A stretch of 64,000 bases of DNA from Lactuca virosa (taxonomy: Eukaryota > Streptophyta > Magnoliopsida > Asterales > Asteraceae), in NCBI GenBank assembly GCA_928212115.1, contig CAKMRJ010005412.1, forward strand, positions 252,322,596 through 252,386,595, written 5' to 3'. Within the stretch, counting starts at the first letter, position 1. Every line of letters begins with the position of its first letter. Made by a program: the position numbers and the translations under genes. Shown here one piece after another: positions 23,701 to 33,829 of the stretch. Under the pieces are notes generated by a model. That model did no database searches and was not told the origin of the DNA. It saw only the letters and a program-made list of their open reading frames with translations.

Positions 23701-24378
23701 AAAGTTACCTTGTAGAAAATCGGTGATCTCAGCCAAATCCATCGAAAGAAGTTTCGGCGAATTGCCGGTCCAGCTATCCTCCGGGAATGCCGTGCTTTCT
23801 AAACCTCGTGATTTCCTAGACCGACTGTTGATTTTGCTATCGACGGTAGGCGTCGCCGAATCCCCTTTCAGATCGATTTGTTGCGACATGCCACGGAGTG
23901 GAACCGGCAGAGACCTGGAATGTGCAGTAGATCTCATGAAACCGCCGTCGAATTTCCATTCTCCACCGTCAATTTCTCCTTTCACAGCTACTAACGAGCT
24001 AGATTGGGGAGTCAAAGAACCATAAGAACTCTCGAGATATACCCAAACATCTTTGGCTGTTTTAAGGCCAATTATGCTGCTGAGTACATCGTCACTCAAG
24101 GAACCCAAAATCCATCCACGGAGAAGCGCGTCGGACCTCCTCCACCACTGAGCATTGTCCGGCCTGGTCTCCGGTGGTGGTTCGAGTGTGCCGTCGATGA
24201 AACCAAGCATGCCATGACCTTCAATGAGACAAAGCATCTGTGTCTTCCACAACTGGTACTTGTCGTGGCCGGAGAGCTTGACGGATACAAAATTGGCAAC
24301 ATTGGCGGTGTACGGATACGGGTATGCTGCCGTTGCTGATGCTTCGTCTACAATAGCAGGAGAAGGTGATTTAGCCAT
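20739..24378 (-). CDS. Gag-like domain / ankyrin repeat / PGG membrane protein, 7 exons, about 828 aa
   Basis: Exons on the minus strand: 24378-23709, 22948-22451, 22377-22225, 22145-22077, 21993-21946, 21865-21432 and 21353-20739. All introns are GT-AG, phases are compatible throughout, and the total is 2487 nt. Residues 1-223 (exon 1) resemble a Copia gag N-terminus: FVSVKLSGHDKYQLWKTQM, GMLGFIDGTLEPP, and WILGSLSDDVLSSI with AKDVWVYLESSYG (Retrotran_gag_3/UBN2 pattern), then a polar tail with no zinc knuckle. Exons 2-6 give ankyrin repeats (GFTALHIAVGTGKQG, KYTPLHIAAVVGNTDAVKIL, NNLLHLAGKLAPP). Exon 7 has the PGG domain (ITVPGG near residue 691) and four hydrophobic spans, as in ACD6-type plasma-membrane ankyrin proteins linked to defence and stress. 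The start at 24378 has context AACCATGG; an in-frame ATG at 24438 is possible. Boundaries are predicted by eye. Confidence 0.85.
23709..24378 (-). other. Exon 1: Copia-gag-like domain of the fusion gene
   Basis: One exon carries the whole gag-like module plus a polar tail. It ends at CAAG|GTAAC, phase 1, and joins the ankyrin exon at TTTGACAG|AAG through a 760-bp intron. The frame is fully open over 223 codons with higher G+C than neighbouring transposon DNA. This is what a used coding exon looks like, not a decayed insertion. Confidence 0.8.
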
Positions 24379-24479
24379 GGTTTTGATTTTTGAAGTTTTT
24401 AGAAAAATGATCTCGTAATTCCATTTATGCCTCACCAAAGTCTCATGTTAAACGTTTGTACGCATAAGTGTGAATTACC

Positions 24480-24502
24480 GTTACATATTTTTATATATAT
24501 TT
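24480..24502 (-). promoter_or_regulatory. Putative TATA region of the gag-ankyrin gene
   Basis: The minus strand reads AAAATATATATAAAAATATG about 110 bp upstream of the chosen ATG. AT-rich sequence is common here, so the match is weak evidence. Confidence 0.35.
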
Positions 24503-25096
24503 TTCACATGACTAAATGCTAATCGATGATAATTGTTTGTTTTTTTTTTTTTTTATATTTTTTGTTTGTTAATATATTGTGTCAAAGCTTCCACACCAAC
24601 CTTTAAAATTTCTTGCAATTATTCTTTCAAGGAGGTGTTTGTCATTCCGTTTAAAACAATTTTTTGGTTTTAACTTTTTCAAAAAGTCCGGACAACATTT
24701 GAAGTGGAAAAGTTCTTTTAAAACATTTTTTTGCCATAAACAAAAATAAATTTTTTTCAAAAGTTATGAAATCTATCATTTTGTGACTTGTTAATATCGT
24801 AAATTATATTTATATCCATTACAACTACCCAAACATTTTCTAAACATTTCATTTTTAGTCATTTTATATATAAAAGTTAAATCAAACATTTTTTAAAAAC
24901 AACTTTTGGTTTCGCCTCTCAGAAGCTAATCCAAACACATTTTAAAAAACTTATTTTATAAAAATTCATTTTATAAAAAATCTTTCGAAAAGAAAAGAAA
25001 AGACTTTTAAGGTTAAAAAGTAATCACATACACCCTCCAATTGTCATGTAAATAATACTTGCAACGTTTCTTTCAACATTTGCAATTGTATAGTAA
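24503..25096. other. AT-rich upstream region, possible old MITE
   Basis: T- and A-homopolymer-rich DNA. GGTGTTTGTCATTCCG at about 24634 and the loosely inverse AATCCAAACACATTTT at about 24930 could be worn terminal repeats of a MITE. No duplication was found, so this stays tentative. Confidence 0.25.
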
Positions 25097-25130
25097 CTAG
25101 GAGAAGCTCCGCACTTTAGTGCGGGCAAGG
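25097..25130 (-). mobile_element. Helitron 3' terminus (minus strand)
   Basis: The minus strand reads CCGCACTAAAGTGCGG (perfect 7-bp stem, 25109-25124), then AGCTTCTC and CTAG followed by T. Hairpin, short spacer and CTRR before T is the Helitron 3' end. The body would extend rightwards. Confidence 0.65.
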
Positions 25131-25231
25131 GAGGTTAGTGTACGTATGGAATAATGTTTACCAATACAACCATTTTATAACTTTTATAAAGAAAATTTGC
25201 ATACATACCTTCAGAGTAGGAAGTTATAAAG

Positions 25232-25327
25232 CGTAGGGACCAGAAGAGGCAAATCTCAAAAATATGGGGCCAGCACACCAATTTAGTAAAGAGTAGGGAC
25301 CAGAAGTGGCAAATCTTGAAAATATGG
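25232..25327 (+). repeat. Two tandem units of about 60 bp
   Basis: GTAGGGACCAGAAGAGGCAA at 25233 and GTAGGGACCAGAAGTGGCAA at 25293 each continue into AATCT(C/T)(A/G)AAAATATGG. The 60-bp period lies within the Helitron-bounded segment. Confidence 0.8.
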
Positions 25328-25878
25328 TGGCAAATTTCTGAAACAACAATACTATACTGTTCCTCAATGTTTTGGGAATTAATTGTATGTATAATGACGA
25401 ATAAATATTTTGGGACCCACTCAAATATTTAATGAAGATAAAATTGCAAAATGGTCCGCATGTATTTTTTTTTGTATGTCTAAACCTTTTTAAAATTATG
25501 AATACGTTTATTCAATTAGCTTGGTTGTAGATTTATCTCTATTTAACATCATCTCTAATAAATGAAGATTTTTTTTGCTACATGTCATCTTCTCCTTCAT
25601 TTTGATACTTGTCATTTTGTGAGAGTTTTAGAATTTTTATTTTTCAATTGTCATTTTTTAGGGATTTTCATTTTCTTAAAATAAAATTCTATAAAATTGG
25701 AATGGGTTATATAAGTAAATAAAATCATCCTATTAAATTGATAATAAATTTTCATAAGTACTCAAAACGATTTAATTTCTTTTGCAAATGTTCCAAAAGA
25801 TTAAATTCTATTATGTAAAGTATTACTTTATAAAATATTTCATGTTTATATATTGATATTAAATTTTTATTTTTAATA

Positions 25879-25909
25879 AACCCGTGTAATACACGGGTTT
25901 CACGTCTAG
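25879..25909 (+). mobile_element. Helitron 3' terminus (plus strand)
   Basis: The hairpin AACCCGTGTAATACACGGGTT (stem of nine or more) is followed by TCACGT and CTAG, then T. The body would extend leftwards, towards the opposing terminus at 25097. Confidence 0.65.
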
Positions 25910-26579
25910 TTGAAAATATTGAAAAGACTATTTTATTTTTATAATTTCTCAATAAATATTAAAGTCGAAAAATAATACATCTCACCCCAACCCCATAGTA
26001 CCCAACAACCTTTTCACTTTTGAAACCATGTGTTTGAGATTTAAAAAGACCACCTCCATCATGTGTCCTTAACCCTTCATAGTGGACCATTTTCACAATG
26101 GTGGATTTAGAATATAAAATCATCTGGTTTACTAAACAAGTTCAACCAGACCAACACAAACATGAACTTGAAAATCGGATCGTACCGATGATTCGACTGG
26201 TTCAACCAAGAATCGTCCATGTTATCATTTTTTAATCTAAAAAAATCGTTTGTTAGCAAACAAGATGGAACCGATCGATTTGTATAAAACATCGGTTCAA
26301 TCGGACCAGTTGGACCTTTCAAAAAAACGGTTTTGATAAATATATGTATTAAATATTTAAAAACAACCGTAGAAACCAATTTATAGTAAAAAGATGTCCC
26401 AACTAACCGATTTTTAACTTATTACCAAACATAAAAGCACAAATGTACTTAAAAGTTTTTTAGCAACTTGTTATTTATAAGGCATCGTCTCACATCTTTC
26501 ACATATTTCATTTAGTTAAATCATTTTTTTCAAAGATATTTATTTTTCTTTTAACCAACACATTTTTTTTCCAACAAGA
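25910..26579. other. Unassigned non-coding DNA
   Basis: AT-rich. 26150-26330 holds scattered ATCGGTTCAATCGG/CTGGTTCAACC motifs reminiscent of the interior of the hAT MITE at 10997, but no termini were found. Confidence 0.3.
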
Positions 26580-28427
26580 GGTAGGTGCTTCAATTGTTCG
26601 AGGCAGCGGACTTTGAGGACGAAGTCTGATTCAAGTGGGAGAGAATTGTAACGTTTGGTTTCTGGTATGATTTTATTTCAAATTTTTGCATTTTTCCTAG
26701 AGAACTCGTCGAGTTGGAAGCCTCAACTCGACGTGTTGAAGTCGTTTTGGCTGCGGAGTTTAATGAGTCAACTCGACGAGTTGAGGTGCCTCAACTCGGC
26801 GAGTTGGCAACAGGGGAGGAAACCCTAATTTTAGGGTTTTGCACCGTATTTAAACACCTTAAGCCCCGGGTGTTGGCCTCATTTCCAGCCTCCATAGTCC
26901 CTAACCCTAATCTTGAAACCCTAGAGCCTCCTTGAGTGTTGTGAGCTTATTGTGGGTGTGTTTTAAGCTCATTGAAGGAAGAGAAGTTTGGTGCAAGGTG
27001 GTGATTCAAGTAGGAGCCTTCAGATCTTGATTCTTTGCACCATTTCTTGCATATTTTGGGTATAAAGTTCTAACCTTGCTTAGTATTTGATTAGATCTCT
27101 TTTTGGGTTAGTTTAGATGCTTTTAGTCATGTTGGGTGGTTAATGGAGTTGTAGGGTGTCCCAAGTGCTATGCTTTCATATCTATGATCCTCATGAGCTC
27201 TTTTGGCATAAAGGTGTCAACTTTATGGCCTTAAGGGCTCCATGTATTCATTAAGTCCATCTTATGGCTTCTTTTGAGCATTTGAGCTTCTTCTAAGCAT
27301 GCTTGATGGTAAAGTTGGAAACTTTACGTGGTCTTTCAGCTTTTAGGGCCAGATCTACAGTTTGGGGTTATTCCTTAAGTGGCTAAGTGCTTAATGATTA
27401 AGTCCTTACCCTTTTAAGCCTAGGGTTTAGGTTTTGAACCCATTTTGGTAGTTCTTAGGGGTGAAGTTGGAAACTTTACCCTTATTGAGGCCATTTCAGT
27501 TAAGATCTAAGTTATGAAGCCCTTAGTTTCATTAAGGACGACTTAATGGATTATGATGTTGAAATTCTGGAGAACTCAACGAGTTTATGGAAGAACTCGG
27601 CGAGTTGGATCGGTTTCCCTTGACTTTGCAGACTGATAGATAAACTCGGCGAGTTTATGGATGAACTCGGTGAGTTGAGTCAACTCGGATTGTTGACTTT
27701 GACTTTGACCAAGTTTGACTTAAGGGGCTTCTGAGCATTTTGTGCTGAACTTAAGGAAATCTTTTACGTTTAGGGGTTGAGTAGAGTCGATATTCAGAGT
27801 CGGGATCCGTTCAGCTACCTTTCTGTATTCGAGGCGAGTTTCTTTGCCGGGTTTAGCGGGTCGAATGCACCAAGGCCGAGCCATGTTTATATTATGTTGT
27901 TAGTATGCTAGTTGTCTCCGTGACTGTTGCATGTGTTGTGTTTATATGTTTTTCCGGGTTAAGGTCTGATGTCGGGCGGGGGCTGATGGATATCTGTATG
28001 CTATGTATCTCTGTGATTATTTCATGTGTATGTGTTTATTTTGATATGTGTTATTGTAAGTTAGGCGGGGCCCTTTATACTAAGCTCAGCTCGATGTCGG
28101 GCGGGGCCTGATGTCGGACGGGGTCCGAAGCCGGGCGGGGCCCACTATATGTTTATTGTATGTTTGGTATGTGGTATTTTGGGGGAACTCACTAACATTT
28201 GTGCTTACGATTTTTAGTTTATGTTTTAGGTACTTCCGGTTGTAAAGGGAAGAACTTGGGGTGACTGCATTGCACACACACGCTATTGAGATTCTGTTAT
28301 GATGTTTTACTCTGATTTATGATAACTTGATACATTGGTTTTATTCATGTGTTTGGATGTTATGGGAAAATACTATTTTATTTCTTATTAAATGGAAATT
28401 TTTGGGACCATATTTTTGGATGTTTCA
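26580..28427 (+). mobile_element. 3' end of a Gypsy element: polypurine tract and LTR (LTR1)
   Basis: GAGGACGAAGTCTGATTCAA, then the purine tract GTGGGAGAGAA, abuts the LTR starting TGTAACG at 26647. The LTR ends near 28427 with GATGTTTCA (expected GTTACA-type end, mutated). A core promoter TATTTAAA lies at 26847-26854 after an AACCCTAATTTTAGGG segment. ACTCG(A/T)CGAGT palindromes cluster just upstream (26702-26812), and a second looser cluster lies at 27570-27690. Near the end, GTCGGGCGGGGCC-type words repeat (28085-28142). Only about 67 bp of internal sequence remains. Confidence 0.75.
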
Positions 28428-28673
28428 TGTAGTGCAGGGATGAGATTTAGAACCGGAAAACCGGAACCGGAACCGGAATCGGATCGAAACCAGAACCATT
28501 AGAACTGGAATATGTAGAACCGGTCAGGGTCCCGGGTTTAAAGAATGGATTTATCCGGGTTTCGGTTAATCCGGTTTTCGGGTCCTTTGGGTCCGGGTAA
28601 ACCGGGTTTAAGAACCGGAACCGTGTTAGGAACCGGAACCGGTTTAGGGGCCGAAACCCGTTTTTATGAAAAA

Positions 28674-28934
28674 GACTAAACTGCACAAATGGTCCCTATG
28701 GTATGTCGAAAATTGCCACTTTGGTCCAAAAATGTTTGGACTAGCACCAGTGGTCCAAAACTTTCACTTTGTTGCGTCTTTGGTCCAATCTGTTCTGATT
28801 ATTTTCAAAATGATGGATCTGCCCCTGTTAATATGATTTTCTCTTTTTTCTTATTTGTTTTTCTGATTTTTTTGATTTAAAAAAAAACAAGAAAATAAAA
28901 ATAAATCTCTCTCTCTCAAACAAGAAAATAAAAA

Positions 28935-28970
<36 letters not shown>

Positions 28971-30110
28971 CTTCATGGTTCTCAAGAACACTTCGTAAAG
29001 CCCAGAAAAAAAAATTAAACACAGAAAAAAAAAGATCAAACCCATTCTTCAAGTGGGTTTCGCAAGTTAAATGATGATGAGCTGTTGTAACACCGGTAAT
29101 TGGATAACATATAGAAATGACCTAAATTGATGGTGCTTTGAACACCCTCCTGGAAAACGCTACCTAATTTGTCGATTAGTTCAGATTCGAACTAAACAAA
29201 CTCCAATTTGGAATCTACACTCCAAACACAAGTTGGAGAAACCCTAAATCTTCGAGTGACTACTTCATCAAGTCGAACCCGCTATCATAGCAGCGACGAC
29301 AGAGAAAAAGGGAAAACCCTAGCAGGATCCGACGAAGAAAGAGAAACAACGGTTTGGGAAAATTACACACAGTCAAGATCGATTTACAGCGCCACCCCCA
29401 TTCTCGGTTCGTGTTCTTCGTTAGTTCAGATCCGTGGCTCGATTTTCAGATCTATTCATATCGATTTTTTAGATCTATTCAGATCATTGGTTGAAGTTTG
29501 ATCGATTTTTCAGATCTATTCAGCACTACCCCCATTCTCGGTTTGTCCTCGTCGCTGCCCTTGTTGCCTCCTGTTTTGCTTTCCTTCCGGCGAGAACGAA
29601 GTGAAGGGAAGGGAGTTAGGTTGGGTTTGATCGGTAAAGGCAGTGGGGGAGTAGAAGGTGGTGGGCAGCTGCGGTGGTGACGTGGTGGAGCAAGGTGGTC
29701 TTCGGTGGTGTTGGGGTACGTATTTATTGGTGTTGTCGGTGGTCAAGGAATGAAGCAGCAACGAGGGGTGTTTGGATGGTGTTTCTCCGATGAGTGGGTG
29801 ATGGAGGCTGCTTCCTCCTTTTGGGTTTCACAAAAAAAAAAAAAAAAAAAAGTGGTCGTTTATGGAGAGAGAGAGATTTGTCTTTTTTTATTATTTTTTT
29901 ATTTTTTTAATCAGTCAAATATTTAAATAAATAAATAAAAGTGACAAAGTAAAAGGTAAGGGTAGAATCGTCATTATAGAAAAGTTTAAAGCAAATTGGA
30001 TCAAACTTGCAATGAAATGAAAAGTTTGGACCTCTGGTGCTAGTCCAAACTTTTTTGGACCAAAGTGGCAATTTTCAGCTAACCACAGGGATCATTTGTA
30101 CAGTTTTGTC
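28674..30110. mobile_element. MULE with long inverted repeats and 9-bp target duplication
   Basis: The ends are GACTAAACTGCACAAATGG (left) and the inverse of GACAAAACTGTACAAATGA (right). Similarity continues for about 90 bp (CCACTTTGGTCC, GTTTGGACTAGCACCAG). A perfect 9-bp duplication TATGAAAAA lies at 28665-28673 and 30111-30119. Nine-bp duplications and long terminal inverted repeats define Mutator-like elements. No transposase is present. The interior includes (CT)n blocks (28907-28968) and a G+C-rich segment at about 29200-29830. Confidence 0.9.
29200..29830 (+). other. Gene-like, possibly captured segment inside the MULE
   Basis: G+C content rises sharply over flanking DNA. The plus strand has ORFs of 97 and 60-73 codons with repeated CAGATCTATTCA and TCGATTTTT motifs, resembling a 5' UTR with a first exon and intron start (AACCCTAGCAGGATCCGACG and a GGTGGTGG-rich stretch). 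No known domain could be read. This composition is expected of a Pack-MULE carrying a host gene fragment, but the donor is unknown. Confidence 0.4.
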
Positions 30111-30125
30111 TATGAAAAATCTAAA

Positions 30126-31090
30126 ACATGAATATCTCATTCGTTTGAAGTCGGATTGGCATGAGGTTGTTTCAGAGTATAGTTTATAGTTTGTACAAGA
30201 TTTTAGACTATAATTGTCATTTTTGAGTTAATATTCATTGACTTACAGTCCCTCAAAGTTGGGATATCAAAGCTGTGACTTTTCTGTTTTTCAGCTTTAT
30301 TTTTATATTTTGTGAAATTTTAAAATGCATATATAATTCGTTTGATGTCGGATTATCATGATGTTTTTTTGCAACGTGTAGTTTAGAGTTTGTAAATGAT
30401 ATTAGACTATAATTTTGTTATTTTTGGGTTCATATTCTTTAATTTACAGTCATATAAAGTCGGAATATCAATGTTGTGAATTTTCTGTTTTTCAGCTTTA
30501 TTTTTATGTTTTGTGAAATTTTAAAAATGCATATCTAATTTGTCTGAAGTCGGATTATCAGTTGCAACATGTAGTTTAGAGTTTGTACATGATTTTAGAC
30601 TATAATTTTGTCATTTTTTGTTTCATATTGATTGACTTACAGTCCCCCAAAGTTATGATATCAATCCTGTAAATTTTCTGTTTTTCAGCTTTATTTTTAT
30701 ATTTTGTGAAAATTTTAAAATGCATATCTAATTTGTTTGAAGTCGGATTATCATGAGGTTTTTTGCAACGTTTATTTTAGAGTTTGTACATGATTAAAGA
30801 CTATAATTTTGTCATTTTTGGTTTCATATTCATTGACTTACAGTCCCCCAAAATTGGGATATCAATGTTGTGAATTTTCTGTTTTTCATCTTTATTTTTA
30901 TATTTTGTGAAAATTTAAAAATGCATATCTAGTTCGTTTGAAGTCGGATTATCATGAGGTTTTTTGCAACGTGTAGTTTAGAGTTTGTAAATGATTTTAG
31001 ACTATAAATTTTTCATTTTTGGTTTAATATTCAATGACTTACAATCCCCCGAAATTGGGATATCAAAGTTGAAAATTTTCGAAGTTCAAC
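30126..31090. repeat. Five tandem repeats of about 198 bp
   Basis: The anchor TCGGA (within GAAGTCGGATTATCATGAGG) occurs at 30151, 30348, 30550, 30743 and 30944, giving periods of 197, 202, 193 and 201 bp. Each unit also contains TGCATATCTAATTCGTTTG, TTTAGAGTTTGTA, CATTGACTTACAGTCCCCC and TTTCTGTTTTTCAGC. Units are diverged, so the array is old. It sits inside the hAT-like element. Confidence 0.9.
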
Positions 31091-31328
31091 CACTAAGTTA
31101 TTACCAATAAATTACGGATTTACCGGGTAATCCAGTTCTAGACCCACTTTAATGTTTCCGCGTTTTTCGGTTCTACACCCACTTTACCCAGCACCTTACT
31201 CGGAACCGAACCGGAACCAGTTCCTATATACGGGTCCAGTTTCCGGTCCTACAAAATCCCGTTAACTGGTTCCCGGGTTTTTCGGGTCCGGGTCTACTGG
31301 TCCGGGTTTGGACCCACTCTCATCCCTA

Positions 31329-32547
31329 GTATATGTATAAGAATAGCAAAATCATACCACAAAATTCAAAAATTATATTATGCAGTGCGGTGCAGACCAG
31401 TTATTCAGGTTGATGTACACTCATAATATTCGTATAACCAAAAATTTCATGTTTATCATAAAATAGTTATATATTTCCTAAATTGACCTTATTATCTTAC
31501 ATTAACTTAGATAAGAGTATATTACAGGAATCATCATTTGTGCAAGTGCCAAAAGACATGTTTGATCTCTTTTTTCAAAAATTAGTTCAGATCGTCACTC
31601 ATATGCTTAAAACTTGTATGTTTCATCCCAGAAAGACGATTTTGTTATGGTTTTAGTCCGTTCTACATTTAAAATGACCATAATGCCCTTGTGTAATTAT
31701 TTTTCAATTAATCTAATAATATTTTATATAATTTATAATTTAAAAAGAAAACGGACACCATTCCTACTACCCCTCACCCTCTACCCTTACCTCACCCCAC
31801 TCACCCAACCTACCCCACCACACCCACCCGTTATCCTCCTTTCATGATCTGCTTTTCTTTGGCTTTCTTTGATCCTAATATGATCATCATCTTCGACCAC
31901 CCTAATTTGAACCTTTCACCTCCGGTTCAAAAAATAAAAAATTGGAAACCCGTAACCTACATGGTTCTAGAAATCCAAAATCATTTTAGAAATCAAAATC
32001 AAAATAAAAATCAACCTGAAACCCACATAGTTCTAGAAAATTGAAAATTATGGTTGATCTTTTTGGAAACCTGCAAAATCAAAGCTTTATGAAAACGATT
32101 AAAAATATGCGAAATCAGAAATCAACCATATCTTTTTGTCTCTTTTTCCCTCCCTCTCTCTCTCTCGGTATTGCACCATTACGGTTCGCTTTCCAAAATT
32201 GAAGTTTTTTCAAAACCTACGAAATAGTTTGACGATGTAGCAAACACTAGAGAAGCCTACCTTGGAGAAAATATCAACAAAATGTTTTAAACCCATTTGA
32301 TTTCCTGTTTTGAAGCAATCTAATTTCTTGTTAATATACAACCCCTACTTGTCGATTTCTTCAAATTGGTTACTTCATCTCATTGTTCAAGATCTTATAA
32401 CCAGTTGATTTTAAGATTAAGGTTGGGGTAAAGGTAAATTTATCTCCCTATCAATAAAAACAAAAGAAAAAATAAGGATGATTTTTTTCGTGATTGGTAA
32501 GCTGTAAGTAAAGGGGGCAAAAGAAAAGGGAACTAAAGGTGGGGTGA
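31329..32547. other. Unassigned, low-complexity-rich interval
   Basis: It holds a C-rich run (about 31768-31830, ACCCC/CACCC repeats), a (CT)n patch at about 32148-32168 and AAAATCAAAATCAAAA-type repeats (31975-32015). Segments such as TGTGCAAGTGCCAAAAGAC (31539) resemble worn MULE ends. No gene is supported. Confidence 0.35.
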
Positions 32548-33829
32548 TGTAGCATCTAGTCTTTTGAGGTATTATTATTTTATTTAAAATTTAAATTCAA
32601 AGAATTCTACCCTACGTTGGGGGTAGGATAGTCCCCTACGTTGGGTAGGATGAAGCTTGGACGCGGGGATTAAGTGGACTACGCTGGGCGTAGGAGCGTA
32701 TAACCAAAACCCTAATCTTTGGGGTTTGAGCCCTTTTTAAAGGCTCTGACCCCTTAAGGCCCTCTCCATTTTCAACCTCCTTCCTCTCACACGACCTCTT
32801 TGAAACCATTAATCACCATTTTTTAGTTTTGAGCCTTTAGGGTGTTTTACGTTCACTTTTGAAGGAAGAAGAGTATTATGGTACGACTTGGGAGCTCAAT
32901 TCAGTGTAGATTCGGAATTTACAACCACTCATCCATCTCCAGATGGTATAAAGTTTCTACCTTGATGACGTTTCATGTTAGATCTAGTTATCCTTGAGTA
33001 TTCCATGCTTTTGTCCCCATAACCTTGGTGTATATAAATATGAGGTACTCCATACCATTTAAGTATCATTTCCATACATTTTGTGGGTTGTTAACTCATA
33101 AAAATGAGAGCCTGGTCACTCTTATCCATCCATGCATGAGTTCTTGAGCAATAGATAACTTTAAGGATATTGGTTTAGGTTTTGTGCTCATTGTAACCAT
33201 GCAAATGGATAAAGTTAGAGACTTTATCCATTAAGACATTCATATGGTATAGATCTGAGAAAATGAAGAGTTGACCTTATGTTTTAAGGACTTAAAAGTT
33301 AAGTTGGTCATCAGGTGGTTACGTTGGGTGTAATTTGCCTTACACAGGGAGTATCCCTGATTTTGCCCGTTTTACCTCCTTGAGCTCTATGTTGGGTGTA
33401 GAGTTGCCTGCAATGTTGTGTGTAGGTCGGGTGGAGTTGGCCGTTGACTTTTTGACCGTTGATCGTTTCCTTTGACCAAATTTGACTTTAGGTAAAATTG
33501 AGGATTTTGGGTTGTAGATTGAGACTTGAACTATGTTTGTTGTATAGATGACATGTAGATCCGGTTATTAGATCTGTAATAAGTTCGGTTATCTTCTAGA
33601 CTACAAGGTGAGTTAATCACTATACTCGTGGTTCGAAGGAACCAATGACAGACCACTATATTGTGTTAGTAAATTTATATGATTACTTGTACTTGCTTGT
33701 TATTGTTTACATATGTCGACATAGTGCGGTTAGGTTGAGGTGGTATGGCTTTGTACTGTAGGCCAACAAACTCGAGGCTATCCAGTCGACAGAATGTGGG
33801 CCTAGGGGCAATCGAGTTTATACTGTGGG

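Larger units (their letters stand above)
28435..31328. mobile_element. hAT-like non-autonomous element with nested MULE and tandem repeats
   Basis: The left end is CAGGGATGAGA (28435) and the right end TCTCATCCCTA (31318-31328), inverse of each other apart from the first base. Subterminal regions on both sides are dense in GGAACCGGAACC/CCGGGTTT motifs. An exact 8-bp duplication is not visible, so the superfamily call rests on the termini. The original element is the two GC-rich ends plus the array at 30120-31090; 28674-30110 is a later MULE. Confidence 0.6.

Noticed and set aside
26714..26935. 73-codon ORF in LTR1
   Set aside because: Reads through the palindrome cluster and TATA box of an LTR; not a gene.
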